Shown one piece after another: positions 41,399-49,355 of a stretch of 64,000 bases of DNA. A program made the translations under genes and the position numbers. Source of the stretch: Bacillus_P idriensis_A (GTDB taxonomy: Bacteria > Bacillota > Bacilli > Bacillales > Bacillaceae); contig NZ_JBCMYF010000004.1 of assembly GCF_050483325.1 (NCBI RefSeq), forward strand, positions 1 to 64,000. Reading direction: 5' to 3'. A model generated the notes under the pieces. That model made no database searches, was not told the origin of the DNA, and saw nothing but the letters and a program-made list of their open reading frames with translations. Within the stretch, counting starts at the first letter, position 1. The number at the start of each line of letters is the position of its first letter.

Positions 41399-42532
41399 CC
41401 TGTCTTTTTCAACTGTGTTTCGATTCTCTGTCTCCTGCTTATATCTGTTTCTTAATTTCACAAGTCTTATGACATGTAATAAAACAGCTTTTAATACCGC
41501 ATAAGCCGGCACAGCTAAAATCATCCCTAAGATCCCGCCAAAACTGCCTGCACCAATCAGAAGGAGGATGATAGTAAGCGGATGTGTATTTAGTCTCTTT
41601 CCAATAATTAATGGAGAAAGAACGTTTCCGTCAATCTGCTGAACAACGGTTACCACACCTGCAGCAAGCAAAGCTTTAGTAGGGGAATCAAGGAGAGCAA
41701 TAACAACTGCCGGTGCAGCACCGATAAAAGGTCCTAAATAAGGAATGATGTTTGCAATAGCTACAACTATTCCGAGAATCAGGGCATAATCAAGTCCAAT
41801 CAGTGTATACCCTATAAAGCAGCCTGTCCCCACAAAGAGAGAAACAAGCAGCTGTCCCTGTATATACGCTGCAAGCGTCTGATAAAGATCTTCAAAAATT
41901 TTAATGCCTTCCCGTCTATACGCAGCAGGCAGAATATTGACTGCTGTGATTGGAAACTTGTGCCCGTCCTTCAGCATGTAAAATAAAATGAATGGGACCG
42001 TGATAATGGTAAGGGTAATATTCGTCACAACCCCCAGTACCTTTGTTACAGATGAAGTAATACTCTCGGGGAGCGATGTCGTCAGGCTGCCCAATGCTTT
42101 CTCCATTTTATCAATCGTTTCCTCAATCGAAACATATTCCTGTGTCATTATCCATGTAAACCAGCGTGATTCAGACAGATCCATGATGAACTGCCTGAAT
42201 TCCGTTATGTATCTTGGGAAGTTTTTAAACAGGTCAGTGATCTGCTGAGAAACAACCGGGCCGGCTGTTGATAACAGCAGCATGATCAATCCGATAAAGA
42301 TGAGGTACAAAATGAGGATTGCAAGCGTTCTTGGAACTTTATTTTTTTCTAACAGCTTAACGACCGGGCTGAAAATAAAAAACAGGATGCCAGCAATCAA
42401 GATCGGGAAAAACAGCGTAGATGCAAAAACAATCAGCGGCTGAAATAAAAACGAAACCTTCGTGCTAACGTAAAAAATTAACAGCAGCAGCAAAATTTCA
42501 ATCGTCCAAAAATGAACCTTTGACTTATTCAG
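41384..42532 (-). CDS. yueF: AI-2E/PerM-family membrane transporter YueF
   Basis: A 382-aa polytopic protein with about seven to eight membrane helices. The family blocks GLDYALILGIVVAIANIIPYLGPFIGA (cited as IANIIPYLGPFIGA) and VVQQIDGNVLSPLIIGKRL (cited as QQIDGNVLSPLIIGK) are present. The start is odd: no ATG, GTG or TTG fits AGGAGGA, but a CTG at 42532 lies seven bases after it and gives an N-terminus LNKSKVHF. The next start, TTG 42493, has no ribosome site. Substrate of the family is unsettled (autoinducer-2 or ions). Confidence 0.9.
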   Translation of the reverse strand: MNKSKVHFWTIEILLLLLIFYVSTKVSFLFQPLIVFASTLFFPILIAGILFFIFSPVVKLLEKNKVPRTLAILILYLIFIGLIMLLLSTAGPVVSQQITDLFKNFPRYITEFRQFIMDLSESRWFTWIMTQEYVSIEETIDKMEKALGSLTTSLPESITSSVTKVLGVVTNITLTIITVPFILFYMLKDGHKFPITAVNILPAAYRREGIKIFEDLYQTLAAYIQGQLLVSLFVGTGCFIGYTLIGLDYALILGIVVAIANIIPYLGPFIGAAPAVVIALLDSPTKALLAAGVVTVVQQIDGNVLSPLIIGKRLNTHPLTIILLLIGAGSFGGILGMILAVPAYAVLKAVLLHVIRLVKLRNRYKQETENRNTVEKDRKPPV

Positions 42533-42637
42533 ATTACATCCTCCTCCTGCTTCAATATTCCTGTTTCAAACGTACTATGTGAAAGATAAGGTGTCAAATT
42601 AAGATTTAGTGAAGGTAAGAAATCCATATCCAAAGAA

Positions 42638-42663
42638 AAAGCTATGCCCGTAAGCATAGCTTT
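42638..42663 (-). terminator. Terminator after the CNNM transporter gene
   Basis: AAAGCTATGC and GCATAGCTTT pair perfectly across six bases, with T-rich sequence on the minus strand. Confidence 0.85.
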
Positions 42664-42675
42664 CAACAATTCCTA

Positions 42676-44010
42676 TTAGTTTTCTTCTGCAACCAGCTCT
42701 TCTTCAGTATGAGCAAGCTTAAAGATTTCGATTACACGGATCAGGTGGCCTTCCATTTCTTTTGCAAAAAACTCATAGCCATCTAAAATGATGCTCTCGC
42801 CTTGCTGGATGTCGATATTCTCTGTCAGCATCCATCCGCCGATTGTATCGACATCCGTATCATCAATGTCAAGTCCCAGCAGATTATTCACTTCATAGAT
42901 AAGGACCTTGCCGTCAAGCAAATAATGGCCCTCGCCTTTTTTCTGAACCTCAGGAACCTCATCCTGGTCAAATTCATCGCGGATTTCTCCAACAATTTCC
43001 TCGATAATATCTTCAACAGTTACAAGTCCTGCTGTTCCGCCGTATTCATCTACAAGGATAGCCATATGAACACGCTCTTTTTGCATTTTGATTAATAAAT
43101 CATGAATTGGAATCGATTCTATGACTTGAATAACAGGACGGATATACTTATCAATCGTGCTCTTTTTTCGCTCTTCTTCGGATAATGAAAAAATGTCAGT
43201 GAAGATCTCCTTGAGATTGATCATACCAAGGACGTGATCTTTGTCTCCGTTTACAACCGGATAACGAGTATATTTTTCCATACTCATTGTCTCAAGGTTG
43301 TCTTGAAACGATTTTTCTACTGAAGCAGCTACGATTTCAGTTCGAGGCACCATAATTTCTTTTGCTACTCGATCATCAAATTCAAATATTTTGTTCATAT
43401 ATTTTAATTCAGATTGGTTGATTTCTCCGCTCTCATAACTTTCTGAAAGAATAATGCGAAGCTCTTCCTCAGTATGAGCAAGCTCATGCTCAGACGCAGG
43501 CTTTAGCCCAAAAAGACCTGTTATGACGCGGGCAGAACCGTTTAATACCCAGATGAACGGGAACATAATACGGTAGAACCAAATCAATGGAGTTGCAAAT
43601 AAAAGTGTCACAGCCTCTGCTTTTTGGATTGCTACCGTTTTAGGTGCAAGCTCTCCAATTACAACGTGAAGAAACGTAACAGATGCGAATGCAATACCGA
43701 AAGTTAACACATGGGAAAGCGATTCGTTAATTTCAAAATTATCGAATACCGGTCTGAGAAGACGTTCGACTGTCGGCTCCCCCAACCACCCAAGACCTAA
43801 GGCTGTTACCGTTATTCCAAGCTGACACGCTGATAAATATTCATCTAAATGAGTTGTTACTTTTTTTGCAGCAACTGCCCCTTTTTTACCTTCTGCAATC
43901 AATTGATCCAATCGTGAACTGCGAATTTTGACAATCGCAAATTCTGATGCAACGAAAAAAGCTGTTAAAGCAATTAAAATCGCCACGAATAACAAGTTAA
44001 CTATGTCCAA
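42676..44010 (-). CDS. CNNM/HlyC-CorC-type transporter (YhdP/MpfA-like)
   Basis: A 444-aa protein: a DUF21 membrane domain (FFVASEFAIVKIRSSRLDQL, cited as ASEFAIVKIRSSRLDQL), a pair of CBS domains (about 200-330, with ILVDEYGGTAGLVTVEDIIE, cited as DEYGGTAGLVTVEDI) and a C-terminal CorC_HlyC domain. The family includes magnesium exporters; B. subtilis YhdP is reported to export Mg2+. TTG 44010 with AAGGGTG upstream is preferred; a GTG at 44046 overlaps a ribosome site. It follows the MerR gene by 83 bases and probably shares its transcript. Confidence 0.9.
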   Translation of the reverse strand: MDIVNLLFVAILIALTAFFVASEFAIVKIRSSRLDQLIAEGKKGAVAAKKVTTHLDEYLSACQLGITVTALGLGWLGEPTVERLLRPVFDNFEINESLSHVLTFGIAFASVTFLHVVIGELAPKTVAIQKAEAVTLLFATPLIWFYRIMFPFIWVLNGSARVITGLFGLKPASEHELAHTEEELRIILSESYESGEINQSELKYMNKIFEFDDRVAKEIMVPRTEIVAASVEKSFQDNLETMSMEKYTRYPVVNGDKDHVLGMINLKEIFTDIFSLSEEERKKSTIDKYIRPVIQVIESIPIHDLLIKMQKERVHMAILVDEYGGTAGLVTVEDIIEEIVGEIRDEFDQDEVPEVQKKGEGHYLLDGKVLIYEVNNLLGLDIDDTDVDTIGGWMLTENIDIQQGESIILDGYEFFAKEMEGHLIRVIEIFKLAHTEEELVAEEN

Positions 44011-44093
44011 AACACCCTTATCCCCTAATAGAGAATAAGGAGTCACCTCCTAAAATAGTAAGTTATCAATTTTTTAATCCGTAAACTATAAAA

Positions 44094-44507
44094 TTAATGC
44101 AGCAGTACCATTAATGATTGCATAAGCGCCATGCTCTGCGGAGAGATCCGGCTTGCAATGATTTCCTGGTTTTCCCCATTCATTTTATCAAAAATTGGTT
44201 TCAGCTCTTTTATTTCGTATTCAAGCTGTTTCATATGATTAGCCAGTATTTCGGCCTGTTTGATTAGCTTATCTTCTTCATTGGTTTGACTTCTCTTAAG
44301 TTCCAGTCTTTCTTTAATATCCTGCAGACACATATTGAATAACTTGCATTCCTCAATAAAATGAATGTCGTTAAGCGCCTGATCAGAATAGAGGCGATAG
44401 TTGGACTTAGATGTCTTATCTACATGGAGCAGCCCAATTTGAGTATAGTAATCAATTGTTCTCTTAGATACGTTTGCCACTTTTGCTAGTTCGCCAATTC
44501 GATACAA
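44094..44507 (-). CDS. MerR-family transcriptional regulator
   Basis: A 137-aa MerR protein. YRIGELAKVANVSKRTIDYY is the helix-turn-helix, and the C-terminal half is a long coiled coil (LIKQAEILANHMKQLEYEIKEL, cited as ILANHMKQLEYEIK). Starts at TTG 44507 with GGGG upstream. In B. subtilis a MerR gene (yhdQ) sits beside yhdP, which this pair copies. No Cys pair for metal binding was seen at the effector end, so the signal is open. Confidence 0.87.
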   Translation of the reverse strand: MYRIGELAKVANVSKRTIDYYTQIGLLHVDKTSKSNYRLYSDQALNDIHFIEECKLFNMCLQDIKERLELKRSQTNEEDKLIKQAEILANHMKQLEYEIKELKPIFDKMNGENQEIIASRISPQSMALMQSLMVLLH

Positions 44508-44699
44508 TGCCCCATCTTATCACCCCAATAAAAAAAGATTACTCCTATCATACCTTTTTTTTAACTGTACAGTCAAACGTTACGGTTAAGAAGTGGCTTT
44601 GATATAAAAATTTTTAAATTCCAAAAGTTTTACCGGCTAACTGCAATGGAAATTCATGTCTCTATAACGTTTATAACCTCAACTGTAATGGATGATTCC

Positions 44700-44813
44700 A
44701 TGAAGAAAGGCTGCTGGAAATTTATCTGGATCATGCTCTGCACTTCCATTCCTTTGCTTCTTGCATGTCCATTTGTTTTTTTAAATGTCTCTGCACTGCG
44801 GATTGAACAATAA
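44700..44813 (+). CDS. Putative 37-aa membrane peptide
   Basis: Open frame starting MKKGCWKFIWIMLC and ending ALRIEQ, one membrane span. It is in an otherwise empty 400-base gap. No clear ribosome site was found (GGATGA is the best). Without it, the gap between the MerR gene and 44915 shows no other gene. Confidence 0.3.
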   Translation: MKKGCWKFIWIMLCTSIPLLLACPFVFLNVSALRIEQ

Positions 44814-44914
44814 CATGAAAGATTTATTAGTAAGTGAGCACTTCAAAGTTTAAACTATAACTAGGCGGAAAGTACTTGAAAAAATTTATCTAATGATCAG
44901 ACAGCGGTGAAAGA

Positions 44915-45481
44915 ATGGAAGAGCAATTAATCGAATGGCTGAAAATCAGCGGCCCGTGGGCATTTATTATAAGTCTCGCTGCAAATACACTCATTAGTTT
45001 ATTGGCATTTGTGCCGAGTGTTTTTGTTACAGCTGCCAATCTATCTTTTTTTGGCTTTGCAAAAGGGCTTCTCCTCTCTTTTTCTGGTGAAATCATTGGA
45101 GTTATGGTCAGCTTTTATGTATACCGGAAAGGGTTCTCCTTTCTGAAAAAAAAGAAAGTGCCCAAAAATAAGATGCTTCAAAACCTTTCAAAAACAAAAG
45201 GCAGAGACGCATTTTTGCTTATTCTTGCTTTAAGAATTTTTCCTTTTGCTCCATCAGGTGCTGTAACACTTGCAGCAGCATTCAGCGAAGTGGGCACAGG
45301 TATTTTTTTCACTGCAAGCTTGATTGGAAAAATCCCTGCTATTCTTATTGAAGGATTTGCCGTGCATCAAGTCCTGAAAGCTGACTGGCACATTCAGCTG
45401 ATCATGGGAATTGGAGCTATCCTCATTTTGCTCATTTTCTGGAAGCTTAAAAGAAGGAGAAATAAAAATCTGCAGGAGTAA
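44915..45481 (+). CDS. VTT-domain (TVP38/TMEM64, SNARE-associated) membrane protein
   Basis: A 188-aa polytopic protein with the VTT pattern: FVPSVFVTAANLSFFGFAKG (cited as PSVFVTAANLSFFGF) and ALRIFPFAPSGAVTLAAA. Proteins of this family act as lipid scramblases or flippases, such as the undecaprenyl-phosphate transporters of the DedA group. ATG 44915 follows GCGGTGA. The substrate here is unknown. Confidence 0.85.
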   Translation: MEEQLIEWLKISGPWAFIISLAANTLISLLAFVPSVFVTAANLSFFGFAKGLLLSFSGEIIGVMVSFYVYRKGFSFLKKKKVPKNKMLQNLSKTKGRDAFLLILALRIFPFAPSGAVTLAAAFSEVGTGIFFTASLIGKIPAILIEGFAVHQVLKADWHIQLIMGIGAILILLIFWKLKRRRNKNLQE

Positions 45482-45597
45482 CTGTTCTCCTGCAATAAAG
45501 CATTCCCTGTATTCTCCCTTATGGGAAAACAGTTTATTATGCTAATAAAATCTAAGGCATCACCTTTGGGATAACGCAGAAAGGAGTCTATCCTATA

Positions 45598-45759
45598 ATG
45601 GCTGATAGTAGAGGGAAAACTTTAGAATGGAGAAGTCTCCTGAAAGAACAAGTATTCAATCAGTCTTCGCAGATTCTGCAGGAAAAATACATGTCAATGA
45701 AACAAATCAAATCCACCATTTCCTTGGGTGGATTTTTTTATTCAGACAGATTTTTTTAA
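45598..45759 (+). other. Doubtful small open frame before yueE
   Basis: A 53-codon frame starting MADSRGKTLEWRSLLKEQ with AAGGAG 11 bases upstream. It runs through a terminator hairpin (45709-45738) and overlaps the end of yueE. The N-terminal half is basic and helical. It may be a short real peptide read in its first part only, or chance. Confidence 0.25.
45709..45738. terminator. Terminator beside the yueE 3' end
   Basis: AAATCCACC and GGTGGATTT pair across nine bases, with a T-run. Confidence 0.75.
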
Positions 45760-46275
45760 GGTGGGGTTTTGGAGCTGATTGATTTTTTCATCCAGCTTTT
45801 GAATTTTCTTTAAGGCAGTTTTTTCATTAATAGTGCGGTAATGATGGCCTCCGCCTGGTTCCTCATCCATTTCATCAGCTAAGCGGACTACTTTTTGAAG
45901 GGAACTTTGATTAAATGAGCCTTCGGGCAGATAAGAATCTGTATGCAGAAGAATGGCTAAAGCGATCTGTTTGGCAGATTGGGGATCCTCACCAAGTCGT
46001 ATCAAAAGTTTGTGGGCACGTTCAGCACCTTTTATTGCATGAATATCATTCTCTTTGTACTTTTCATAATCCCATTCCCCGTCTGTATACCACTCATAAT
46101 GCCCAATATCATGAAGCAGGGCTGCTTTGGTGGCAAGATCGGGATCGACACCGTGCTGGATGGCTAATCTATATGCATGGCAGGTTACTGCAATTGCATG
46201 CGCTACGCCAGAACGCTGCAGATATTTTTGAGCAATAGGATGGGAATAAACCTCTGTCAATGTTACATTTCGCAT
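45742..46275 (-). CDS. yueE: HD-domain metal-dependent phosphohydrolase YueE
   Basis: A 177-aa HDIG-type protein: HAIAVTCHAYRLA, AALLHDIGHYEWY (the HD pair) and ILLHTDSYLPEG give the metal-binding His and Asp residues. It hydrolyses a phosphate ester, perhaps a nucleotide, in the cytosol; substrate unknown. ATG 46275 has GGAGGAG upstream. The yueD-yueE-yueF-yueG order of B. subtilis is kept with insertions. Confidence 0.9.
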   Translation of the reverse strand: MRNVTLTEVYSHPIAQKYLQRSGVAHAIAVTCHAYRLAIQHGVDPDLATKAALLHDIGHYEWYTDGEWDYEKYKENDIHAIKGAERAHKLLIRLGEDPQSAKQIALAILLHTDSYLPEGSFNQSSLQKVVRLADEMDEEPGGGHHYRTINEKTALKKIQKLDEKINQLQNPTLKKSV

Positions 46276-46512
46276 GAAATCTCCTCCCTGTAAATAGTGT
46301 GAAACATGTAAAACCTATCTAATTAAGCTGAACATTCTTAAAAATATTTCTGTATACATTAACATAATACGGCATTTGCCGCAACAATCCTGTTATATTG
46401 TATGACGTGATGAACAAATCTATCTAACATCTTCTATATTTTCAAGCGGAATACTTGAGTTGCTTTCCATTTCATGTAGAATTACACTATACCAAGGTAA
46501 AGGAGCTCTTTT

Positions 46513-46974
46513 ATGAAAAAGCATGAACTAACTGCCGCTCTATCTAAAAAAATGCTTCTGATCCGGACTGAATCCCGTTACACACAAGAAGAAATGGCTG
46601 AAGTACTCGGGCTCTCCAAAAAAACGCTCGTACAGATTGAAAAAGGCCGGCAGGAAGCCTCTTGGTCAACAATCGTCGCATTGTGTGCTCTTTTTAGACA
46701 CAGCAGTGTTCTTCAGCAGACTACTGGCGGTGACCCATTGGATATTTTGCAGCTCCTCGCTCATCAAAAAATGGAGACCCGCAAGGAGAAGACGCTTGGA
46801 GGAAAAATATGGTGGAAAGACATCCATCAGGATGAAGGCTTTAAACTTCAGCAAAACCTAATCAGCTTCCATTTCCGGATCATTGATGAAGACGATTATC
46901 GCTGGTACTCTTCATTTGACAGAGCAGAGATGGAAAAAAAGCTGAATGAGCTGACAGACAGCAATAGCACGTAA
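46513..46974 (+). CDS. XRE-family helix-turn-helix regulator
   Basis: A 153-aa protein with an N-terminal HTH (RTESRYTQEEMAEVLGLSKKTLVQIEKGR, cited as TQEEMAEVLGLSKKTLVQ) in residues 15-55, and a C-terminal region with GGKIWWKDIHQDEGFKLQQN, cited as WWKDIHQDEGFKLQQN, of no known domain. ATG 46513 has AAAGGAG upstream. Targets unknown. Confidence 0.85.
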   Translation: MKKHELTAALSKKMLLIRTESRYTQEEMAEVLGLSKKTLVQIEKGRQEASWSTIVALCALFRHSSVLQQTTGGDPLDILQLLAHQKMETRKEKTLGGKIWWKDIHQDEGFKLQQNLISFHFRIIDEDDYRWYSSFDRAEMEKKLNELTDSNST

Positions 46975-47073
46975 CGATTTAAGAGTTTGTCTTTTATTAT
47001 ATATATGTCATTTTAAATGTGTTGCCATAGGGAAATACCTCTAAAATTAATTAGTGTTTGTTATATACGAAAA

Positions 47074-47095
47074 GGGACGCCATTTTGGCCGTCCC
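47074..47095 (-). terminator. Terminator after the coiled-coil exported gene
   Basis: GGGACG and CGTCCC pair across about ten bases, with an inner CC/GG pairing. Confidence 0.65.
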
Positions 47096-47105
47096 CATTC
47101 TCCGT

Positions 47106-47657
47106 TCATCCTTGCTCTTCAATCAGTGTTTTCATCTTCTGATTATGTTCTTTCATATGCTGTAGCCTTGTATGAAGCAGTTCTTTAACTTTGGCTTTAT
47201 CCTCGCTTTCAATCGCTTGCTTCCACTGCTCTCTCATTTCTTGTCTTCCTTGTCTGCGCTCCATTTTATGTTCTCTGAAAGCTTTCATCTTCTCTTCCAT
47301 TTGTTCCTTGGTCATTTCACCTTTTTTTACTTTTTCTTTAAGCTCAGCGATTTCCTGTTTTTTCTTATCTCTAAGGGCATGATGCTTCTCTCTTATACCC
47401 GTTTTATCCATCTGCTTGATCAGCGCTTCTCTTTCCTTAAACACATTCTCCCACTCTTGCTTTGTTTCAGGTGAGTACTTGCTTACTAATTCAAGAATTT
47501 TTTGCTCTCTTTCAGCTTTTCTTTCATGCCAATCCTTCTTTATATCTTCATGGGCTGCAGGATGACTGACCTGTCCATTTCCTGTATTAGCCATTGCCGT
47601 TGTCGGAATGACAAGTGCCAGTGCTGTGAAAGCAATAAGCCATTTCCTATTTTTCAT
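47106..47657 (-). CDS. Exported coiled-coil protein of unknown function
   Basis: A 183-aa protein with a signal peptide (1-23, ending AMA) and a mature part made almost entirely of charged helices (KIDWHERKAEREQKI-type, KKKQEIAELKEKVKKGEMTKEQ, cited as KKQEIAELKEKVKKGEM). About a third of residues are Lys, Glu or Arg. It resembles the DUF2680-like exported Bacillus proteins in shape, but no domain is certain. ATG 47657 follows AAGGAG. Confidence 0.8.
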   Translation of the reverse strand: MKNRKWLIAFTALALVIPTTAMANTGNGQVSHPAAHEDIKKDWHERKAEREQKILELVSKYSPETKQEWENVFKEREALIKQMDKTGIREKHHALRDKKKQEIAELKEKVKKGEMTKEQMEEKMKAFREHKMERRQGRQEMREQWKQAIESEDKAKVKELLHTRLQHMKEHNQKMKTLIEEQG

Positions 47658-47816
47658 TGATCCATCACTCCTTATTTATTTTCCTCCTTATCTTGTCCAT
47701 TTGAAGGCATAACATAATGAAAGAATTATGTGAAATGATGTGAAAATGATTTTAAGAGATTTCTAAAGGGAAAAGGAAAAGAAATGTGGAATTTCTCCCT
47801 AAAGGAGATGATAAAA

Positions 47817-48305
47817 ATGAATACAAATGAAATTTTTAAAGAACAGCTGATGGCCTGCTTTTTTGAAGATAATTGGTTTGCATCCCTTGAAACCGCACTA
47901 AAGGGTTTAACTGAAGAACAAGCATCATGGAAAACAGAGGAAGACACTCATTCAATTTGGGAGATTGTCAATCATCTGGTTTTCTATAACACGAGACACC
48001 TTAAACTTTTTAATAAAGTGCCAATGTCAACTAACTACATTATGAATGAAGATACCTTTGTCATTAAAGAAGGCGAGAATTGGCATGACAAAAAAGAGCA
48101 GCTTTTTCTGGTCATAAAAGGATGGATCGAAGAACTGGAAAAATGGACGGAAGAAGAACTTCTATCATCCATTCGGGAAGATACTAACTCGCCGTGGATT
48201 TCCGTTTTATTAAACATGACCATTCACAATGCAAGCCACATCGGTCAAATCATTCTTATCCGCAAACTCCAGGGAAGCTGGAAAAAGGAGCTAAGTGTGT
48301 CTTGA
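47817..48305 (+). CDS. DinB-family protein
   Basis: A 162-aa four-helix DinB/YfiT-type protein. Potential metal ligands are His in WEIVNHLVFYN and NATIHNASHIGQI-type IHNASHIGQIILI, the family's H...HxxxH pattern. Some members are bacillithiol-dependent transferases. ATG 47817 follows AGGAGATG; the frame back to 47784 is not supported. Function unknown. Confidence 0.85.
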   Translation: MNTNEIFKEQLMACFFEDNWFASLETALKGLTEEQASWKTEEDTHSIWEIVNHLVFYNTRHLKLFNKVPMSTNYIMNEDTFVIKEGENWHDKKEQLFLVIKGWIEELEKWTEEELLSSIREDTNSPWISVLLNMTIHNASHIGQIILIRKLQGSWKKELSVS

Positions 48306-48399
48306 TAGGAAAAGCAAGACACTCGAAAAACAAAGCTTTCTGATACTAAAGATTTTTTGTAATGCCTGAAAACTTAACAAGCAGCTAAGCACGACAATC

Positions 48400-48435
48400 A
48401 AAAACGGAACATCCTCCCAAGGATGTTCCGTTTTT
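48400..48435. terminator. Bidirectional terminator between the DinB gene and yueD
   Basis: Perfect arms AAAAACGGAACATCCT and AGGATGTTCCGTTTTT across a four-base loop. Confidence 0.88.
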
Positions 48436-48436
48436 G

Positions 48437-49192
48437 TTATTTGATAAGTTCTTTTATATCATAGACTCTTCCATTTTCAAGCGGACTGTTTAATAACTTA
48501 AACAGTTCACTTGCCACAAATTCAGCAGATCTAAGCTTCCCTGACTCATGATATTCCTGAAAACGTGCAACTTCTGCAAAATCCTCAGGCTGTGTATTCC
48601 GTATACTGCCCTGCATATCTGTATCCATAATTCCCGGTGAGAATGAGAGGACTGTAACAGGATGCTCTTCTTGTTTCTGTTCAAGTCCAAAAGCTTTAGT
48701 GAACATATCAAGACCTGCCTTTGAGCTGCAGTATGCATTCCATCCGAAAATAGGATTATTGGCAGCTCCCGATGAGATATTAACCACCACTTTTTCAGCT
48801 TTTATATTCTTCGTTTCAGCTGCAAAGGCATTTGATAATACCATTGGGGCGATCAAATTCAGCTGGACATGCGCTTCAAGCTCAGCTGCTTCTGCTTTTC
48901 CAACCGGCTTCATGGGATCAACCGTGCCTGCATTATTGATCAGTGTGATTTTTTTTGCAGCACTCAGATCAATTTTTTCGAATATTTCTGGTATGGCCGC
49001 TTCAATATGAGGAGCATTTGATAAATCGCAAGCAACAAATTGAAGAATAGCGCCATTCTCAACGGCAAGGCGTCTTAGTTCTTTATTCTCAGATCTGGAG
49101 AGATAAATAATTTGATGTCCGGGTTTCATCAGCTGTTTAACAATAGCTTCACCGAGTCCGCGGGATGCACCAGTAATAATTGTCGTATTCAT
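48437..49192 (-). CDS. yueD: Short-chain dehydrogenase YueD (benzil reductase type)
   Basis: A 251-aa SDR. TGASRGLG (8-15) binds NADP(H); NNAG, Ser in NISSGAA, and YCSSK give the active site. It resembles the sepiapterin/benzil reductase group, which forms (S)-benzoin from benzil; the natural substrate is unknown. Position beside yueE supports the name. Confidence 0.9.
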   Translation of the reverse strand: MNTTIITGASRGLGEAIVKQLMKPGHQIIYLSRSENKELRRLAVENGAILQFVACDLSNAPHIEAAIPEIFEKIDLSAAKKITLINNAGTVDPMKPVGKAEAAELEAHVQLNLIAPMVLSNAFAAETKNIKAEKVVVNISSGAANNPIFGWNAYCSSKAGLDMFTKAFGLEQKQEEHPVTVLSFSPGIMDTDMQGSIRNTQPEDFAEVARFQEYHESGKLRSAEFVASELFKLLNSPLENGRVYDIKELIK

Positions 49193-49318
49193 TAAATCGC
49201 TCCTTCCTTCTTACCTTATATTTTATCAAAGTTCCGATTGCTCTAATAGAAATTAGATTCAGGACATATTTTCGCAAAGAGTTTTTTTGAGTAAACGAGA
49301 AAGGCAGATTCTAAAAAA

Positions 49319-49339
49319 CTGCCGGGAATCTCCCGGCAG
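49319..49339 (-). terminator. Terminator after the exported nuclease gene
   Basis: CTGCCGGGA and TCCCGGCAG pair perfectly across three bases, with a T-run on the minus strand. Confidence 0.85.
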
Positions 49340-49355
49340 CTTAATCTCTTTTCTA

